A stretch of 64,000 nt of DNA from Morella rubra (Eukaryota > Streptophyta > Magnoliopsida > Fagales > Myricaceae), in assembly GCA_003952965.2 (NCBI GenBank), contig CM025856.1:27991334-28055333 (forward strand). The letters run 5' to 3'. The position numbers were made by a program, and so were the translations under genes. The notes beneath the pieces were generated by a model. That model was not told where the DNA came from. It was given only the letters and a program-made list of their open reading frames with translations, and searched no databases. This document shows positions 49,991-60,899 of the stretch, piece after piece (position 1 is the first letter of the stretch; the number at the start of each line of letters is the position of its first letter).

Positions 49991-50382
49991 AAAGCAAGAG
50001 AAGATGGGAAAGAACAAAGCAAAGAAAAAACTGAAAGTTATCAGCATAACAAAATAAAGAACAAAATTAAGAGAATATACCTTGATCTCCGACGAAAATG
50101 GGTGGCGCAGAAGACTATCGACAGCCGTGAGAGATTGAGGTGAGAGAGAGGCCAAAGCTCTTGCGAAGTTTGATGTCTTCGGCAAATATAGAAGGCAACT
50201 TTAAATCCCAGAGTCAGTGTGGGCAGTTTAGTCATTTCAGATGGAAGTAACAGCACGTGCAAGGCACGTGGACGCAAAATCGTTTGATTTAACGTGGAAT
50301 TTAGACGGAGGGCTAACATTGATGAGTTTTTGGGTCTCAAATCGAATTGATTGTACTTTACCCAAAAAAAAAAAAAAAAAAA

Positions 50383-50490
50383 GGTGGGGGAGGTGGTTTT
50401 GCCAGTTTCCTATCCCATGCGTTCCTTCTTTAGGCCCCCACTTGGCCGCACCTTGTACACATCTCTCCCTGATCTGTGTAACAAATTGGA
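50383..50490 (+). pseudogene. Orphan 5' leader of an LFS-like gene
   Basis: Closely matches the upstream region of the second paralogue (about 52488-52600): GGTGGTTTTGCCAGTTTCCT, GCGTTCCTTCTTTAGGCCCC, TTGTACACATCTCTCC. The coding region that should follow is absent. It marks a lost LFS copy. Confidence 0.75.
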
Positions 50491-50814
50491 ATTTGTTGTA
50501 AAAATATACCCTTGTATTGATTTCTAGTCACAAGAACAATATTTTATATATTTTTTATTAGTTTGTTATTTTATTTATTTTTATAATTTTATATTTATAA
50601 AACCATTTTTTAATTATTTTTTGAATTTTATAATTTGTTCTGATTTTTTATTTTTATTTTTTTGAATATCTTAATATTATTATTATTTAATTTAATAAAA
50701 CATATATCATTCATAATCTTAATTAACCAAACAAACCCTTACAACAAAACAGTATTTTAATCTTAAAATTTAAAACTAAAACCAAAACTTAAACGCTCTT
50801 CCAAACAAGCCCTA

Positions 50815-51840
50815 AGTAGCTCAACTCAAATATTAGAGCTTTCCGTTTTTTTATATACCCTTTGCAAGAAGGGGAAAGAAGATAGACCTAGGATGGGTAA
50901 AAGCTTGAACCTTGAAATTTTTTTTTTGAAGCTGTACAAGATATCGGCCGGAAATAACTTCTTTTTCACCAAGCTGGGATTCTCATGAATGGCTGAAATA
51001 CTTAATCATATAAGGGGGCACTCACATAGGGTGAGATTGAACATGGCAGAGAACTCTGCTCAATCAGAGCAATTAGGATCCTGGTTTAAGCCTATGGCCA
51101 GGTTCACTTGGCCTTTTGTGTCTATTTTTTTGTAAAGGCCCTTTGAGTCTATTTGAGACCACAAGAAACACTATGAAGATTGCTGAGAAATTAGGAAGCC
51201 TAGATGGCGTGCTGAGAGATGCTTCATACTGTCATGGCCAAAAGATGCGTAGGAAGTAAAGAACCCATTAGAAATAGACTTCTAGACCAAACAAATCCAT
51301 GTGTGTGTGGTGCTCAAGCGAATTCAGGATATATCTCTGAACAGTTCATTGTTTGTTTCACTATCTATTATTTGACCGAAAGAAAACAGCATTTTGTTTT
51401 TTTCTTGATCTTGATGTGACAAGTGAACTGATAGAGTTGTCTAAAAATGCATAGTGCATGAAGTCGTTTTCTCCGTTACCAACCAGACCATAATACTTGT
51501 AGCTTGCTACGTAGATATACTGGTCATTTAAGTCTGGCGAATAGACCGATTAATCTCTCTAAAATTTATCACTCCGTTAAATTCAATTAGTATAGATTTT
51601 AAACAAAATCTGTTTGAATTTGGTACACGTAAATATATATCTAGATTTTTTTTAAAAAAAGAAACACATAAAAATTTTAAACTTTTCAACGAGCATGAGC
51701 CAGTAAATAAAAGCTTTCGGTTCACTGAACACAAGTTCCACTTTGATGCCACCCAATACATACAAACATGTGGACAGATTAAGGTGTAATACAATTGCTA
51801 TTCAGGTAATGGCCTTCGCCTTCTGGCAAGATGTTTTACC
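50815..51840. repeat. LFS/esterase 3' flank, copy 1
   Basis: Paralogous to about 53470-54390 downstream of the intact LFS paralogue 2. Shared blocks include AGAAGGGGAAAGAAGATAGA, GTGAGATTGAACATGGCAGA, AAAGCTTTCGGTTCACTGAA. Differences are mainly small indels. It is non-coding in both copies. Confidence 0.8.
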
Positions 51841-51873
51841 AAGTACTATCATCATTTTCAAGATCATCACTAA

Positions 51874-52117
51874 GGTAGTATTTGATTGTTAAAATATTAG
51901 AGTGGTAAAAATTTTAAAACATGAGACCGGTGAAAAAAAATGAAGATAATTTTAGAGAATTAGTAAAAAAAAGAGAATATTTGAATAAATATTATAATAA
52001 AAAAATTAAATATTATACTAATAAAAAATTATTTAATTAGGAATGAGAAGAATTATTTTATAGTTTTTTTAGACAAGCTCAAAATTTTAAAATACGAACA
52101 GCAAACAAACACAAAGC
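51874..52117. mobile_element. PIF/Harbinger-like (Tourist) MITE with TAA target duplication
   Basis: A 244-bp AT-rich insertion flanked by TAA (51871-51873 and 52118-52120). The paralogous copy at about 54420 is an empty site (CAGCACTTAATCTCTTATCC). Ends GGTAGTATTTGATTG and, inverted, GCTTTGTGTTTGTTTG resemble Tourist ends. No coding capacity. Confidence 0.65.
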
Positions 52118-52119
52118 TA

Positions 52120-52237
52120 ATCTCTTATCCATCCAGTTAATTATATCCCGTGCGACTGCGATCTCTTCTCGTTCAGGCTCAAAGAGAAGGTCATGCAGGA
52201 AGCCATCATAGAGCCTTATGCTTTTGAACTTGGAAGC
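52120..52237 (-). pseudogene. 3' end fragment of a second alpha/beta-hydrolase copy
   Basis: On the minus strand it keeps the reading for the end of the esterase last exon (FKSIRLYDGFLHDLLFEPER and on to NWMDKRL), with a 6-nt in-frame insertion. It is then joined directly at about 52237 to LFS-type 3' UTR sequence. The rest of that esterase copy is gone. Confidence 0.75.
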
Positions 52238-52480
52238 TTTGACATTGTAACCCATTAATTTGGAAGCTAACTTTCTTACTTCAGCCTATTTGGCAGCCGA
52301 AGCAAAAATGTAATTTTTTAAACAAAATATATGTTACATTTCAATGGTTTCTTTTTTAAGCCTTATATGTCCTTGAGTTTTATTTTCTGGCTAATTATAT
52401 ATAATATACGGGTTGCCAGTCGAGGAGTAAAAGTAATTGATGCTTGTTAGAGCTTGACACCGTTTTGAAGAGTTGAGTGT
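52237..52480. repeat. Copy of the LFS paralogue 1 3' region
   Basis: Matches 46580-46860 downstream of paralogue 1 (GTAACCCA, AGCTAACTTTCTTAC, GCAGCCGAAGCAAAAATG, TTTTATTTTCTGGCTAAT). It now serves as upstream DNA of paralogue 2. Confidence 0.8.
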
Positions 52481-52619
52481 GGGGAGGTGGTTTTGCCAGT
52501 TTCCTATCCCAGATTCCCACGCGTTCCTTCTTTAGGCCCCCACCCGCTTGGTCGCACCTTAGAACTCTTGTACACATCTCTCCGAGATCTGTGTCTCGGA
52601 CTCTCACGCGCACCCCCAT

Positions 52620-53138
52620 ATGGAAGAGAAAACAGAGTCAAAATGGGAAGCAAAAGCCTCCGCGGAGTTAGCGAAACCAACGGCGCAGGAAGTTTGGCCG
52701 ATCTTGGAGGACTTTTGCAACCTACACAAATGGCTTCCTGGGGTCGACACCTGTTACCAAGTTGAAGGGATCCCAGGTCAGCCTGGCCTGATCCGGTACT
52801 GCGCCTCGACGATAACCGCTTCCTCGGGCGGCAATGAGGAGAAGACGGTCAAGTGGGCCAAAGAGAGGCTACTCCTGCTGGATCCCATCAAACGGTGTTT
52901 GAGCTATGAGGTCCTCGATAACAACATCGGCATGAAGTCATACTTGGCGACAATCGTAGTGTTGCCAATGAACGACGACGGCGGACCTGGGTGCAAGATT
53001 GAGTGGTCATTCGTCAGTGATCCGATCGAAGGGTGGAGATTTGAGGATTTTTTCTCTTATATTGAGTCTAGTCTCCAGTTCATGGCAAGGAAGATAGACG
53101 ACGAGATCGGACCTGTTACTTCTCAAGACTTGGCCTAA
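52620..53138 (+). CDS. Lachrymatory-factor-synthase-like protein, paralogue 2
   Basis: Single-exon gene, 172 residues, clearly related to the gene at 46065 along its whole length. Marks: SKWEAKASAELAKPTAQEVW, FCNLHKWLPGVDTCY, LIRYCAS (RYC motif), KWAKERLLLLDPIKRCLSYE, NNIGMKSYLATIVV, CKIEWSFVSDPIEGW. Between the two paralogues the core is conserved but the N-terminal twenty residues and the C-terminus differ, so the duplication is not recent. The in-frame ATG comes directly after a leader also found as an orphan at 50383. The biochemical role is unknown; the fold binds small hydrophobic ligands. Confidence 0.88.
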   Translation: MEEKTESKWEAKASAELAKPTAQEVWPILEDFCNLHKWLPGVDTCYQVEGIPGQPGLIRYCASTITASSGGNEEKTVKWAKERLLLLDPIKRCLSYEVLDNNIGMKSYLATIVVLPMNDDGGPGCKIEWSFVSDPIEGWRFEDFFSYIESSLQFMARKIDDEIGPVTSQDLA

Positions 53139-54387
53139 AACTTGATCTGCAGCTTTTTAATTGAAGTTTTAAGTTGTAATTTAAATTCCTGCATGATGTG
53201 CTTGCTTAGCCAGCAACTTAGCTCGGTTAGCATTTTAATGTTTGAACTCGTTTGAATTTCTTCAGGGAAAAAAAAGAAACTCGTTTGAATTTCTTTTCTA
53301 ATGTTCACCTCCTTATATGCGACTCAATATTTGGCTATGGGTATGTTAATCAGCGAAATGTTATAAAAAAAAATGTCGGATTTCAATGAAAAAGACTCAA
53401 AAGGCCTAAAATTTTTTAACTTTTAAGAAGAAAAGCTATAACATATTGAGAAAGGGGAAATAATATATTAAGTTCAACTCAAATATTAGAGCCGTCCGTT
53501 TTTTGATACACCCCTTGCAAGAAGGGGAAAGAAGATAGACCTAAACATCAGGGTTTAGGGTTTAGGAATGGCTGAAATAACTTAATCATATAAGAGGGCA
53601 TTCACATAGGGTGAGATTGAACATGGCAGAGAACAGAACTCTGCTCAATCAAAGCAATTAGGATCCCGGTTTAAGCATGTGGCCAGGTTCACTTGACCTT
53701 TTTGAGTTTATTTGAGACCACAAGAAACACTATGAAGATTGCTGAGAAAATAGGGAGCCTAGATGGCGTGCTGAGAGACGCTTCATCCTGTCATGGCCAA
53801 AAGATGCGTAGGAACCCATTAGAAATAGACTTCTAGACCAAACAAAGCCATGTGTGTGATGCTCGAGCGAGTTCACGTCCCTGTTAAGGATATATCATTG
53901 TTTGTTTCACTATCTATTTGCTTGTTTCACTGTCTATTCTTTGACTGAAAGAAAACAGCATTTTGTCTTCTCTTGATCTTGATGTGACAGGTGAGCTGGA
54001 TAGAGTTGTCCATATATTAAAATGCATAATGCAGAAGCCCTTTTTTTTGGGTTATCAATTAGACGATAATACTTTTAACTTGAATCATTTATCATTTAAA
54101 TTTGATCAATTCACCGATCAATTTCTTTAAAATTTATCATCTCATACAGATATTAAAACAAATCCGTCAAACTCGGTGGGTGAAAAAAAAAAATTTCACG
54201 TTACCAAAAGAAAAAAACATAAAAATTATAAAGCTTTTCAAAGAGAATGGGCCAGTAAATAAAAGCTTTCGGTTCACTGAATACAAGTTCCACTCTGACG
54301 CCACCCAATACAAACGTGCGGGTGGACAGATTAGGATGTAATACAATTCCTATTCAGGTAGTGGCCTTCGCCTTCTGGCAAAATGTT

Positions 54388-57300
54388 TTACCAGGTACTA
54401 TCACCATTTCCAAGGTCAGCACTTAATCTCTTATCCATCCAGTTAATTATATCCTGTGCGATCTCTTCTCGTTCAGGTTCAAAGAGAAGGTCATGCAGGA
54501 AGCCATCATAGAGCCTAATGCTTTTGAACTTGGAAGCCGACTCATTGTACAGATCCTTGGAGGCTAGAGGATCTGTGACTTTATCAGCAGTTCCGTGAAG
54601 GACAAAGAACGGGACAGTCACTGACCTAAAGTTTCTCATTAAGTATGAAGAGATACGCAAAATCTCGTGGCCCGTTCTGACCCTTATGGGCCCCGTATAT
54701 ACTAATGGATCAGAGTACTTCGCCAACAATGCTGCAGGATCCCTAGAAACTGGAATGCCCCTTTTGTTCGCACCTTTAAACTGGAACTTGGGAGCAACCA
54801 GTGAAAAAATTGGAGCTATAGCCTGCACAAAAAACATTAAGATAGAACTTTCAATTTAAAATTAACAAGCTTAGAATCACTGGGAAAAATGCTTTTCAGT
54901 AAAGAAGCACACACTGCTCAGCAAAATACATTGCCAAAAGATACGAGTTGGCGGTTTTCTGCTACTTAACTTCAATGCATTATTTTGACAATGAGAAAGT
55001 GCAATATGTGGAACCAGAAAACCTTACCCCAACAACTGGATGTGCTGGCTTGACCCGCAAAGCGGGTGAAGTCAATACAATTCCCTCCAGCATGCCTTCA
55101 ATGTGAGGGTATGAAGCCGCCTATGCAAAGGTACAGATTACCCGATTAGAACTAGAAAAATCACAGTAGCTCAGACTAGTATGTCTCTTTTCCCACCTTA
55201 CAAAACTACAGAACCTCCATGCCCAAGCATGGTATAGGGTTCTCTGATTTAATCTTTTCAAGAAAAGCCAATTAGAGATACGAGTTGGCAGGTTTTCTGC
55301 TACTTAACTTCAATGCATTATTTTGACAATGAGAAAGTGCAATATGTGGAACCAGAAAACCTTAAAACAACTGGATGTGCTGGCTTGACCCGCAAAGCAA
55401 GTCAATACAATTCCCTCCAGCATGCCTTCAATGTGAGGGTATGAAGCCGCCTATGCAAAGGTACAGATTACCCGATTAGAACTATGAAAAATCACAGTAG
55501 CTCAGACTAGTATGTCTCTTTTCCCACCTTACCTTCAAAACTACAGAACCTCCAGTAGAATGCCCAAAAAGGAAGCATGGTATTCCAGGGTTCTCTGATT
55601 TAATCTTTTCAAGAAAAGCCCCCTGTTGAAAGATAAAATTAGAGCTTATACCATCATTATATTAGAATGTTTCCAGTTATAAAGAAAAGGAAAAATTGGC
55701 TTCCAAGCAGATAAATGTCACTAGATTGACAAGAATTGATTTGAAGGTGCTCTACAGACAAGGAAAGAACAGAAGGCACACGGTTTGAGATATTTGCAAG
55801 GACACAAAATGGGTGGACAAGCAATCTAGACTCCCATAAACGAAACCAAATAGTTGAAACAAAGATTTTGTAGCATTGAATGGTCATAAATGAAGGACCT
55901 ATAAGATTTCAAAGAACTACAGCTAAACTTACAGTGTCTCCAACAACATGGTCAAGGGAGGGAACATATCCATGCAAACCATCGCTCCCACCATGACCTA
56001 TACAGAAAAAAGAAGAAGGAAAAACTCGTCAGCCAGCTTTCTCTAGTTGATCAACTTATCTCGAAAATGATATATTATTGTCAACAGCAAGAAATACGAA
56101 ATTGATTATCAGCATAAAAGCAGGAGCACAAACAAAACACAAAAGTGGTCATTCTCCCATTTAGAGATATAAAATTATATGATGTTATATTCTTAGGAGG
56201 GGAAAATGAAAAGAAGAAGAGTCATTATGGGATAAATTCCCAAATGCAAAAAGGAATGTGGAACAGCTTCATTTTTTTTATTCCTCCAAGTAACAGACTA
56301 CTGATATGGATCTTTTCTTTTAATATTGACATCATAGCTGTGTAAAAGATCTAAATAGAGAAAAGTTTCGCAGATGTAGCTACCTATCCAGTCCATCGCA
56401 TAGACCCCAAAATTGCATGATGTTAGTTTCCTTGCAAAATGAGCATATCTTCCACTGAAAATAAACATAAAATGGAAGAGAAATCAAGTAATCAATTAGT
56501 CAGCAACTTATGGTATTCCATGGATGAGGTCCTTAAGCTATTGAAACCTATTTTAATAGCTCAGCGCTCACCCCATGAACAAAGTGAAAGAATATATAAA
56601 CTGCAGAATGAGTTGAGAAAAAACCATAATCACCTATGTTCATTAAGCCCATGTAAGATGATCAGAATGCCCCTGCAATCACAAACCACTAGTACTTAAA
56701 ATACGAGTAAAGAGAGAAAAGTGAAATTAATCTAGGTGCAAAGACTGTAAAACCAGAGCCCTTCAATCCTTTCATTGAGTGTGATTCCATGTGTGCCAAG
56801 AATTTTATCAGAAAATACAGTAGTATAGCTTAGAGAAGAGTACAAGTTTGCAATCTGCCCATTTTGCAGATTAGCTCCAAAGGACAGGTTCTATCCACAT
56901 GAATTTTAGCAGAGCTCAGTGTAGGAGCACCTCATAAACACACCGACGTGGGCAATAATCCAAAACACCACTAAAACAGCAAAAGGTTGATCCTCCAGGT
57001 ATTTGGAAAAATTATGCTTGTTTGATGATATTACCCCGGGATCAACAGCCAACAATCATTACAATGAGAAATTTAAAAAACCACCCATTTTAGACATTTT
57101 CCTAGCAACCAAATCGACACCTCATGCAGAATAAAATAGCTGAATCACAAACAGCAACTAGTACTTAAAATTGAGTTTTCTTATTTTCCTACGTAACTAA
57201 AAGATCACAATCACCCGGATACATCAAACCTAAATTTAGCACAAATGTGTCACTTGACTCAAAAGACCTCATATTTACCTTTCAAGACATATAAATGCCG

Positions 57301-58149
57301 ACACAAGGCTGGGGGAAAGGCCTACGTAACTAAAAGATCACTAATCACCCGGAACATCAAACCTAAATTTAGCACAAATGTGTCACTTGATCAAGTACCT
57401 CAATTTACCTTTCAAGTTATAAACCGACACCAGGGGGGGAAAGGCAAAAAGCTAAGTTGGGATTTGTTCATTTCTTCTTTAAAAAGCCAGAGATGCAGAT
57501 TGCAGACTAGTAAAAGTCAAACCAAGGGAAACATAACAATTACGTAATTTAGTTCGTTCAGATTAACTAAAAGCTAAAGGAGTAAAGTAGAATGGAGCTC
57601 GATTCAATGGATCATACCGATTGTTTTGCTTCTTCTACAATTTTAACCCCTCCCTCCTCCCAAAAAAGAATTTAGTGTAATTGAGCTCGCTTTTGTTTTT
57701 CTCCTATTGTCTACGCAACTAAACAGACCGTGATAAATAAAAAACTGAAGTCAATCATGCGAAAAACCTTACTTCAATTCAGCGGACACCGGAACCCAGG
57801 ACCGACAGAAGAGGGCATTACCACGCGGGCCGAAGAACAAGAACGTGGACCATCGGCAGCGGCAGTCCCCGTCGCTGGTCTCGATGCCCATGTCCACACC
57901 CTCGGCCAAGGCTCTCCTTCTCACGGTGTCCTCCTCCTCCATTCTTCGCCGCCAAGACTTGGACGGCGGAGGAGGCAGGGGAGCCGCGAGAGAAGGAGAG
58001 AGCCGGCGGCGGCGTCGCGGGAGGAGGAAGAGGACGAAAGAGAAGACCAGCGTGTAGACAAAAATGAGAGAGATCCTTAGCGTTTTCAGGATTGGGATAA
58101 TTCGATTGCTGGCCCCTGAGGTGAGCTGCTCCATCTCTGCCGTCGACAT
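54388..58149 (-). CDS. Membrane-anchored alpha/beta hydrolase (monoacylglycerol lipase / caffeoylshikimate esterase family)
   Basis: Serine hydrolase; family members act on monoacylglycerols, lysophospholipids or, in lignin synthesis, caffeoyl shikimate. Exons: 57773-58149, 56634-56672, 56384-56454, 55933-55997, 55533-55622, 55028-55120, 54388-54822; 389 residues, all phases agree. The N-terminus has a hydrophobic anchor (about residues 24-44) and an Arg-rich stretch. Motifs: LHGLNEHSGRYAHFA, MDWIGHGGSDG, nucleophile elbow GHSTGG (exon 5), aspartate in VLHGTADKVTD and histidine in GFLHDLLFEP (last exon). Between exons 5 and 6 lie decayed copies of both exons that must be skipped. A shorter start at MEEEDTVRRR is possible and would give a soluble form. 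Substrate cannot be told from sequence. Confidence 0.9.
55201..55269 (-). pseudogene. Decayed duplicate of hydrolase exon 5 (nucleophile exon)
   Basis: Matches 55533-55622 but has lost bases in three places, including those for the serine of GHSTGG and the donor context. It cannot replace the good exon. Confidence 0.85.
55365..55450 (-). pseudogene. Decayed duplicate of hydrolase exon 6
   Basis: Matches 55028-55120 but has a 5-nt deletion after the codons for IVLT and has lost the GT donor at its 3' end. Confidence 0.85.
57190..57440. repeat. Two-copy about 127-bp tandem repeat in hydrolase intron 1
   Basis: Each unit contains CCTACGTAACTAAAAGATCA, AATCACCCGGA, ACCTAAATTTAGCACAAATG and TTTACCTTTCAAG. 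They differ by small indels only. Intronic, no coding role. Confidence 0.85.
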
Positions 58150-58199
58150 GGATGGCTGAGATGAGCTCCAATCAAACGAGACCGACGCAGAGAAACAGA

Positions 58200-60245
58200 C
58201 CCGAAGAGCGAGCGAGAGAGCTTTTTTCTAGCAAAAAAAAGAATATGACAGAGAGTCGGAGAGACACTTTTTGCGCGTTTGGATGGAGTATTTATGGTAG
58301 TGTCCGAAATACGGAACAAATGTGGATATAAAAAAAAAATCCGCTGCAATATCTCGTTAATAGTGCACCGTCTGTGCGCGTGGGTCCCGATTCCTTGTCG
58401 CATACGAATGGTCCCAGCCCCAAACATTTCCGGAGTAACCACGTGTTTTTATACGGTCCTAAGCCATGACCCACATTCTTTTTTTATTTTTACCGCGGAG
58501 CAAATTATACAGATTGTCAGAACAAGATGCCAAAATCTCAACAAAAGCGCCAAAAAAATAATATAGATTGTCAAAGTTTGGTATCCACATGACGTTGTCA
58601 AACGACAATTTATTAGGTGGGTTTTGTTTTAAGTTTGAAGGGTACATCGGCCCCCTGACTTTTCCACATCAATCTTAGGAAAAAAGAGTTCTGTTTACTA
58701 TTAATAATTGGGTATTTCCGTGTATGATTTGTATTCATTTGTCCAATCGCGATAGATACTTGTCTAAATAGATGTATGGGTTTTCATATGCCCATTAATT
58801 TTGAAATAACAATTTATGTTTTCAATTATAATAAAATTATTATACAAAATTATTTTTATCTTTATTTTTTCACTATTTTTAATATAAATAAATATAAAAA
58901 ATTCATTTAAATTTTTTTTTGTTACTTTTTGTTATCGATTCCTAAAATTTTAAAAACAAACATCAGCGTACAACGGGTAGCCACTCTCAAGTGCAACGTG
59001 TATCAAATGTAAATACTACTATTTTTTTTTTTATTAAAATGGAAATGTAATTGAATCAAAATAATCGTTGAAAAGCAGCGCCGTTCTCCGCTTCACCATT
59101 GCAAGCAAAGCTTTTGCGTCCTCTGGGAGACAGCTCTGGCTACAAACAGATCAAATCGGCATTTTTATATTCAAAAGTCGAATCTTTCAAAGAATAGGAA
59201 CGACCTTCCAGATAATCCCCATCAAATTATCAATGTGCGGAGATTCCTTGGAACCCTTTCGAATACACAGGCGGAGCCAAGTCGTCTGACAAAATGGCTC
59301 TTTCTCTGAAGCTTCCGCAGTTTTGTATTTCGGCCTCCGAATCCTCGTTTCCGAAGTTGTCAGCGAGATTTTTTTTGACTCGTTGAAGGGTTTGTTCTAT
59401 ACAATTTTTATATTAATACCTTATAATTTTTTAATACTCCGGTATTAATCAAGCGAGATTTAGGACATACAATTTTTATACTGTCCCTTCTTGCCACCGC
59501 CACAGCATCAAATCCGACGATTTTTGTTTTTTGTTTTTTGTTAGTAACTGAAGTTATATATTTTTTATTTTAGTTCCGTCAATCGATTTATTCGAGAATT
59601 TAAACTAACTTATCGATCAAACTTAACTCGACGTATGCAACTTTACTTCTTATTTTTTTCTATTTTTATTGCTTTTAAATTCACAAATCATTTTCCTAAT
59701 CCATAATAAGAAGAATTTTGATAGAAAGATTATTTACAAATTGCGGGGATCAGAAAATATGTTTGATTGTATACGACATATATTTATCAAACTTTCATGA
59801 AATATGCCGCGTCATCGGTGACACAAGGGAAGTACGACTCGACTACTTCAAAGGGTGGGCCCCATACACAAGAATTAAGAACCCAATTGCTGATAATAAC
59901 ATGACACGAAAGCAAAACAGTTTCTTTTTCGCTTTGCGGACGTGTATATATTATCTGCTATTTATTTCCTATCTAGATATATCATATATAATAAAGGAAT
60001 ACGAATAAAAAAAAAGATTGCGAAAAGGTTAAACAGTCAAGTACGACGGATTACAATCATAATCACAATAACGAAACAGGAAAGAGTAAAAAAAGATATA
60101 TAAGTGAGCAGGATTCGATTACTGTGCTGAACTTTATTGTGCTAAGAAGTCTTAAGCGACGGTGGACATTCAAAATTTACGATCCGACAGTTCAGAATAC
60201 GCCTCCTCGTTTGAAATAAAAGTATCACTTCCGACCTGATTTTTG
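58200..60245. other. Hydrolase upstream region and AT-rich intergenic DNA
   Basis: The hydrolase promoter should be near 58180-58300. The rest is AT-rich without recognisable genes apart from a short orphan ORF at 59294 listed separately. Confidence 0.55.
59294..59386 (+). other. Orphan 30-residue ORF resembling a transit-peptide exon
   Basis: Encodes MALSLKLPQFCISASESSFP followed by ten residues including SARFFLTR. The Ser-rich, acid-poor composition resembles a chloroplast transit peptide, as if exon 1 of a truncated gene. No downstream exon was found, and similarity to any gene is unproven. Confidence 0.25.
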
Positions 60246-60249
60246 GTAA

Positions 60250-60600
60250 TTGATTGCAACAGAAGCAGGAAACTCGTAATGAAATGCTTGCTAGGCACGG
60301 GAAAGAGAATTCACAGCTGCAGAACAAGGAAGTTGAACTGAAAAAGGGGCTGCCAGAGGTAGCAAGGCTGAACAGAAAGCTACGAAGAAGCAGGTGGAGG
60401 AAGAGATTTCTCAACTTTCAACGAAGCTTAAAGAAAAACATGCTTAAGAAATTGCTTCATTAGGCTACAGCAGAAGTGCTGGAGATGGAAAAAAATCTTG
60501 ACAATTTAAAACATGCTGTTTCAAGAAATTGCTTCATTAGGCTACAGCAGAAGTGCTGGAGATGGAAAAAGCAATCCTTGAAAAAGTAGTGAAGCCAGAG
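60250..60600 (+). pseudogene. Fragment of an OTU-domain deubiquitinase gene (OTU6B/OTU5 type)
   Basis: The N-terminal coiled-coil of plant OTU6B-like deubiquitinases is recognisable: [20 protein letters not shown], then, in another frame, [20 protein letters not shown] and KLKEKHA, a stop, then EIASLGYS. One frameshift near 60350 and one in-frame TAA near 60458 break it. The EIASLGYS segment is repeated at about 60520-60570. The catalytic OTU domain is missing. Confidence 0.7.
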
Positions 60601-60899
60601 CAAGAGAACTGTTGTCAGTCAACTCTCAACTAATCCATAGCAAGAGTGGGAGGAAAGGTGAAAAGCTTCGAATCCCTTTTGGTGTGCTGATGTGACTCTG
60701 ACGATGTCATCCCCTCGGTCTTCCGTTTCCCGTCTTGTGAACTTTGAACACCGTAGCTCAGCCCCTCTTAGCACAATAAGGCTCCGCACATTAATCGAAC
60801 CCTAAGTGAGCATTAATTGACAAACAAAAATATATTTTACCTGCCTACCCAAAACACGACGCTGATACGAATTTTACGTAAAAAACGACGTCTGCCGAA

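Larger units (their letters stand above)
47128..50363. mobile_element. Mutator-like (MULE) element, non-autonomous, about 3.2 kb
   Basis: Long terminal inverted repeats: left 47128-47340 and right about 50190-50363 (inverted). They share CTCATCAATGTTAGCC, GTCTAAATT, CACGTTAAATCAAACG and TCTGAAATGACNAA. The outer tips are GGATAAAGT and GGGTAAAGT. The right TIR has an internal deletion. The element sits inside an A-tract (13 A at the left, 19 A at the right), so its 9-bp target duplication would be all A. Inside are a broken GRF-zinc-finger gene on the minus strand, a possible transposase-tail remnant (48085-48285, plus) and tandem repeats. No intact transposase. Confidence 0.75.
54940..55620. 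repeat. Two-copy tandem duplication (337 bp) within the hydrolase gene
   Basis: Copy 1 runs 54940-55276 and copy 2 from 55277. They differ by very few substitutions but by several deletions of 3-7 nt. Each copy spans one intron plus the exon with the nucleophile Ser and the following exon. Confidence 0.9.

Noticed and set aside
49710..49997. Minus-strand ORF with repeated Phe-rich segments resembling a membrane protein
   Set aside because: It is the translation of an A-rich 73-bp tandem repeat in the MULE.
57818..58442. Overlapping long ORFs around the hydrolase first exon
   Set aside because: They are other frames of a GC-rich first exon. Only the frame with SVFLLP-type anchor and FFGPRGNALFCRSW fits the family.
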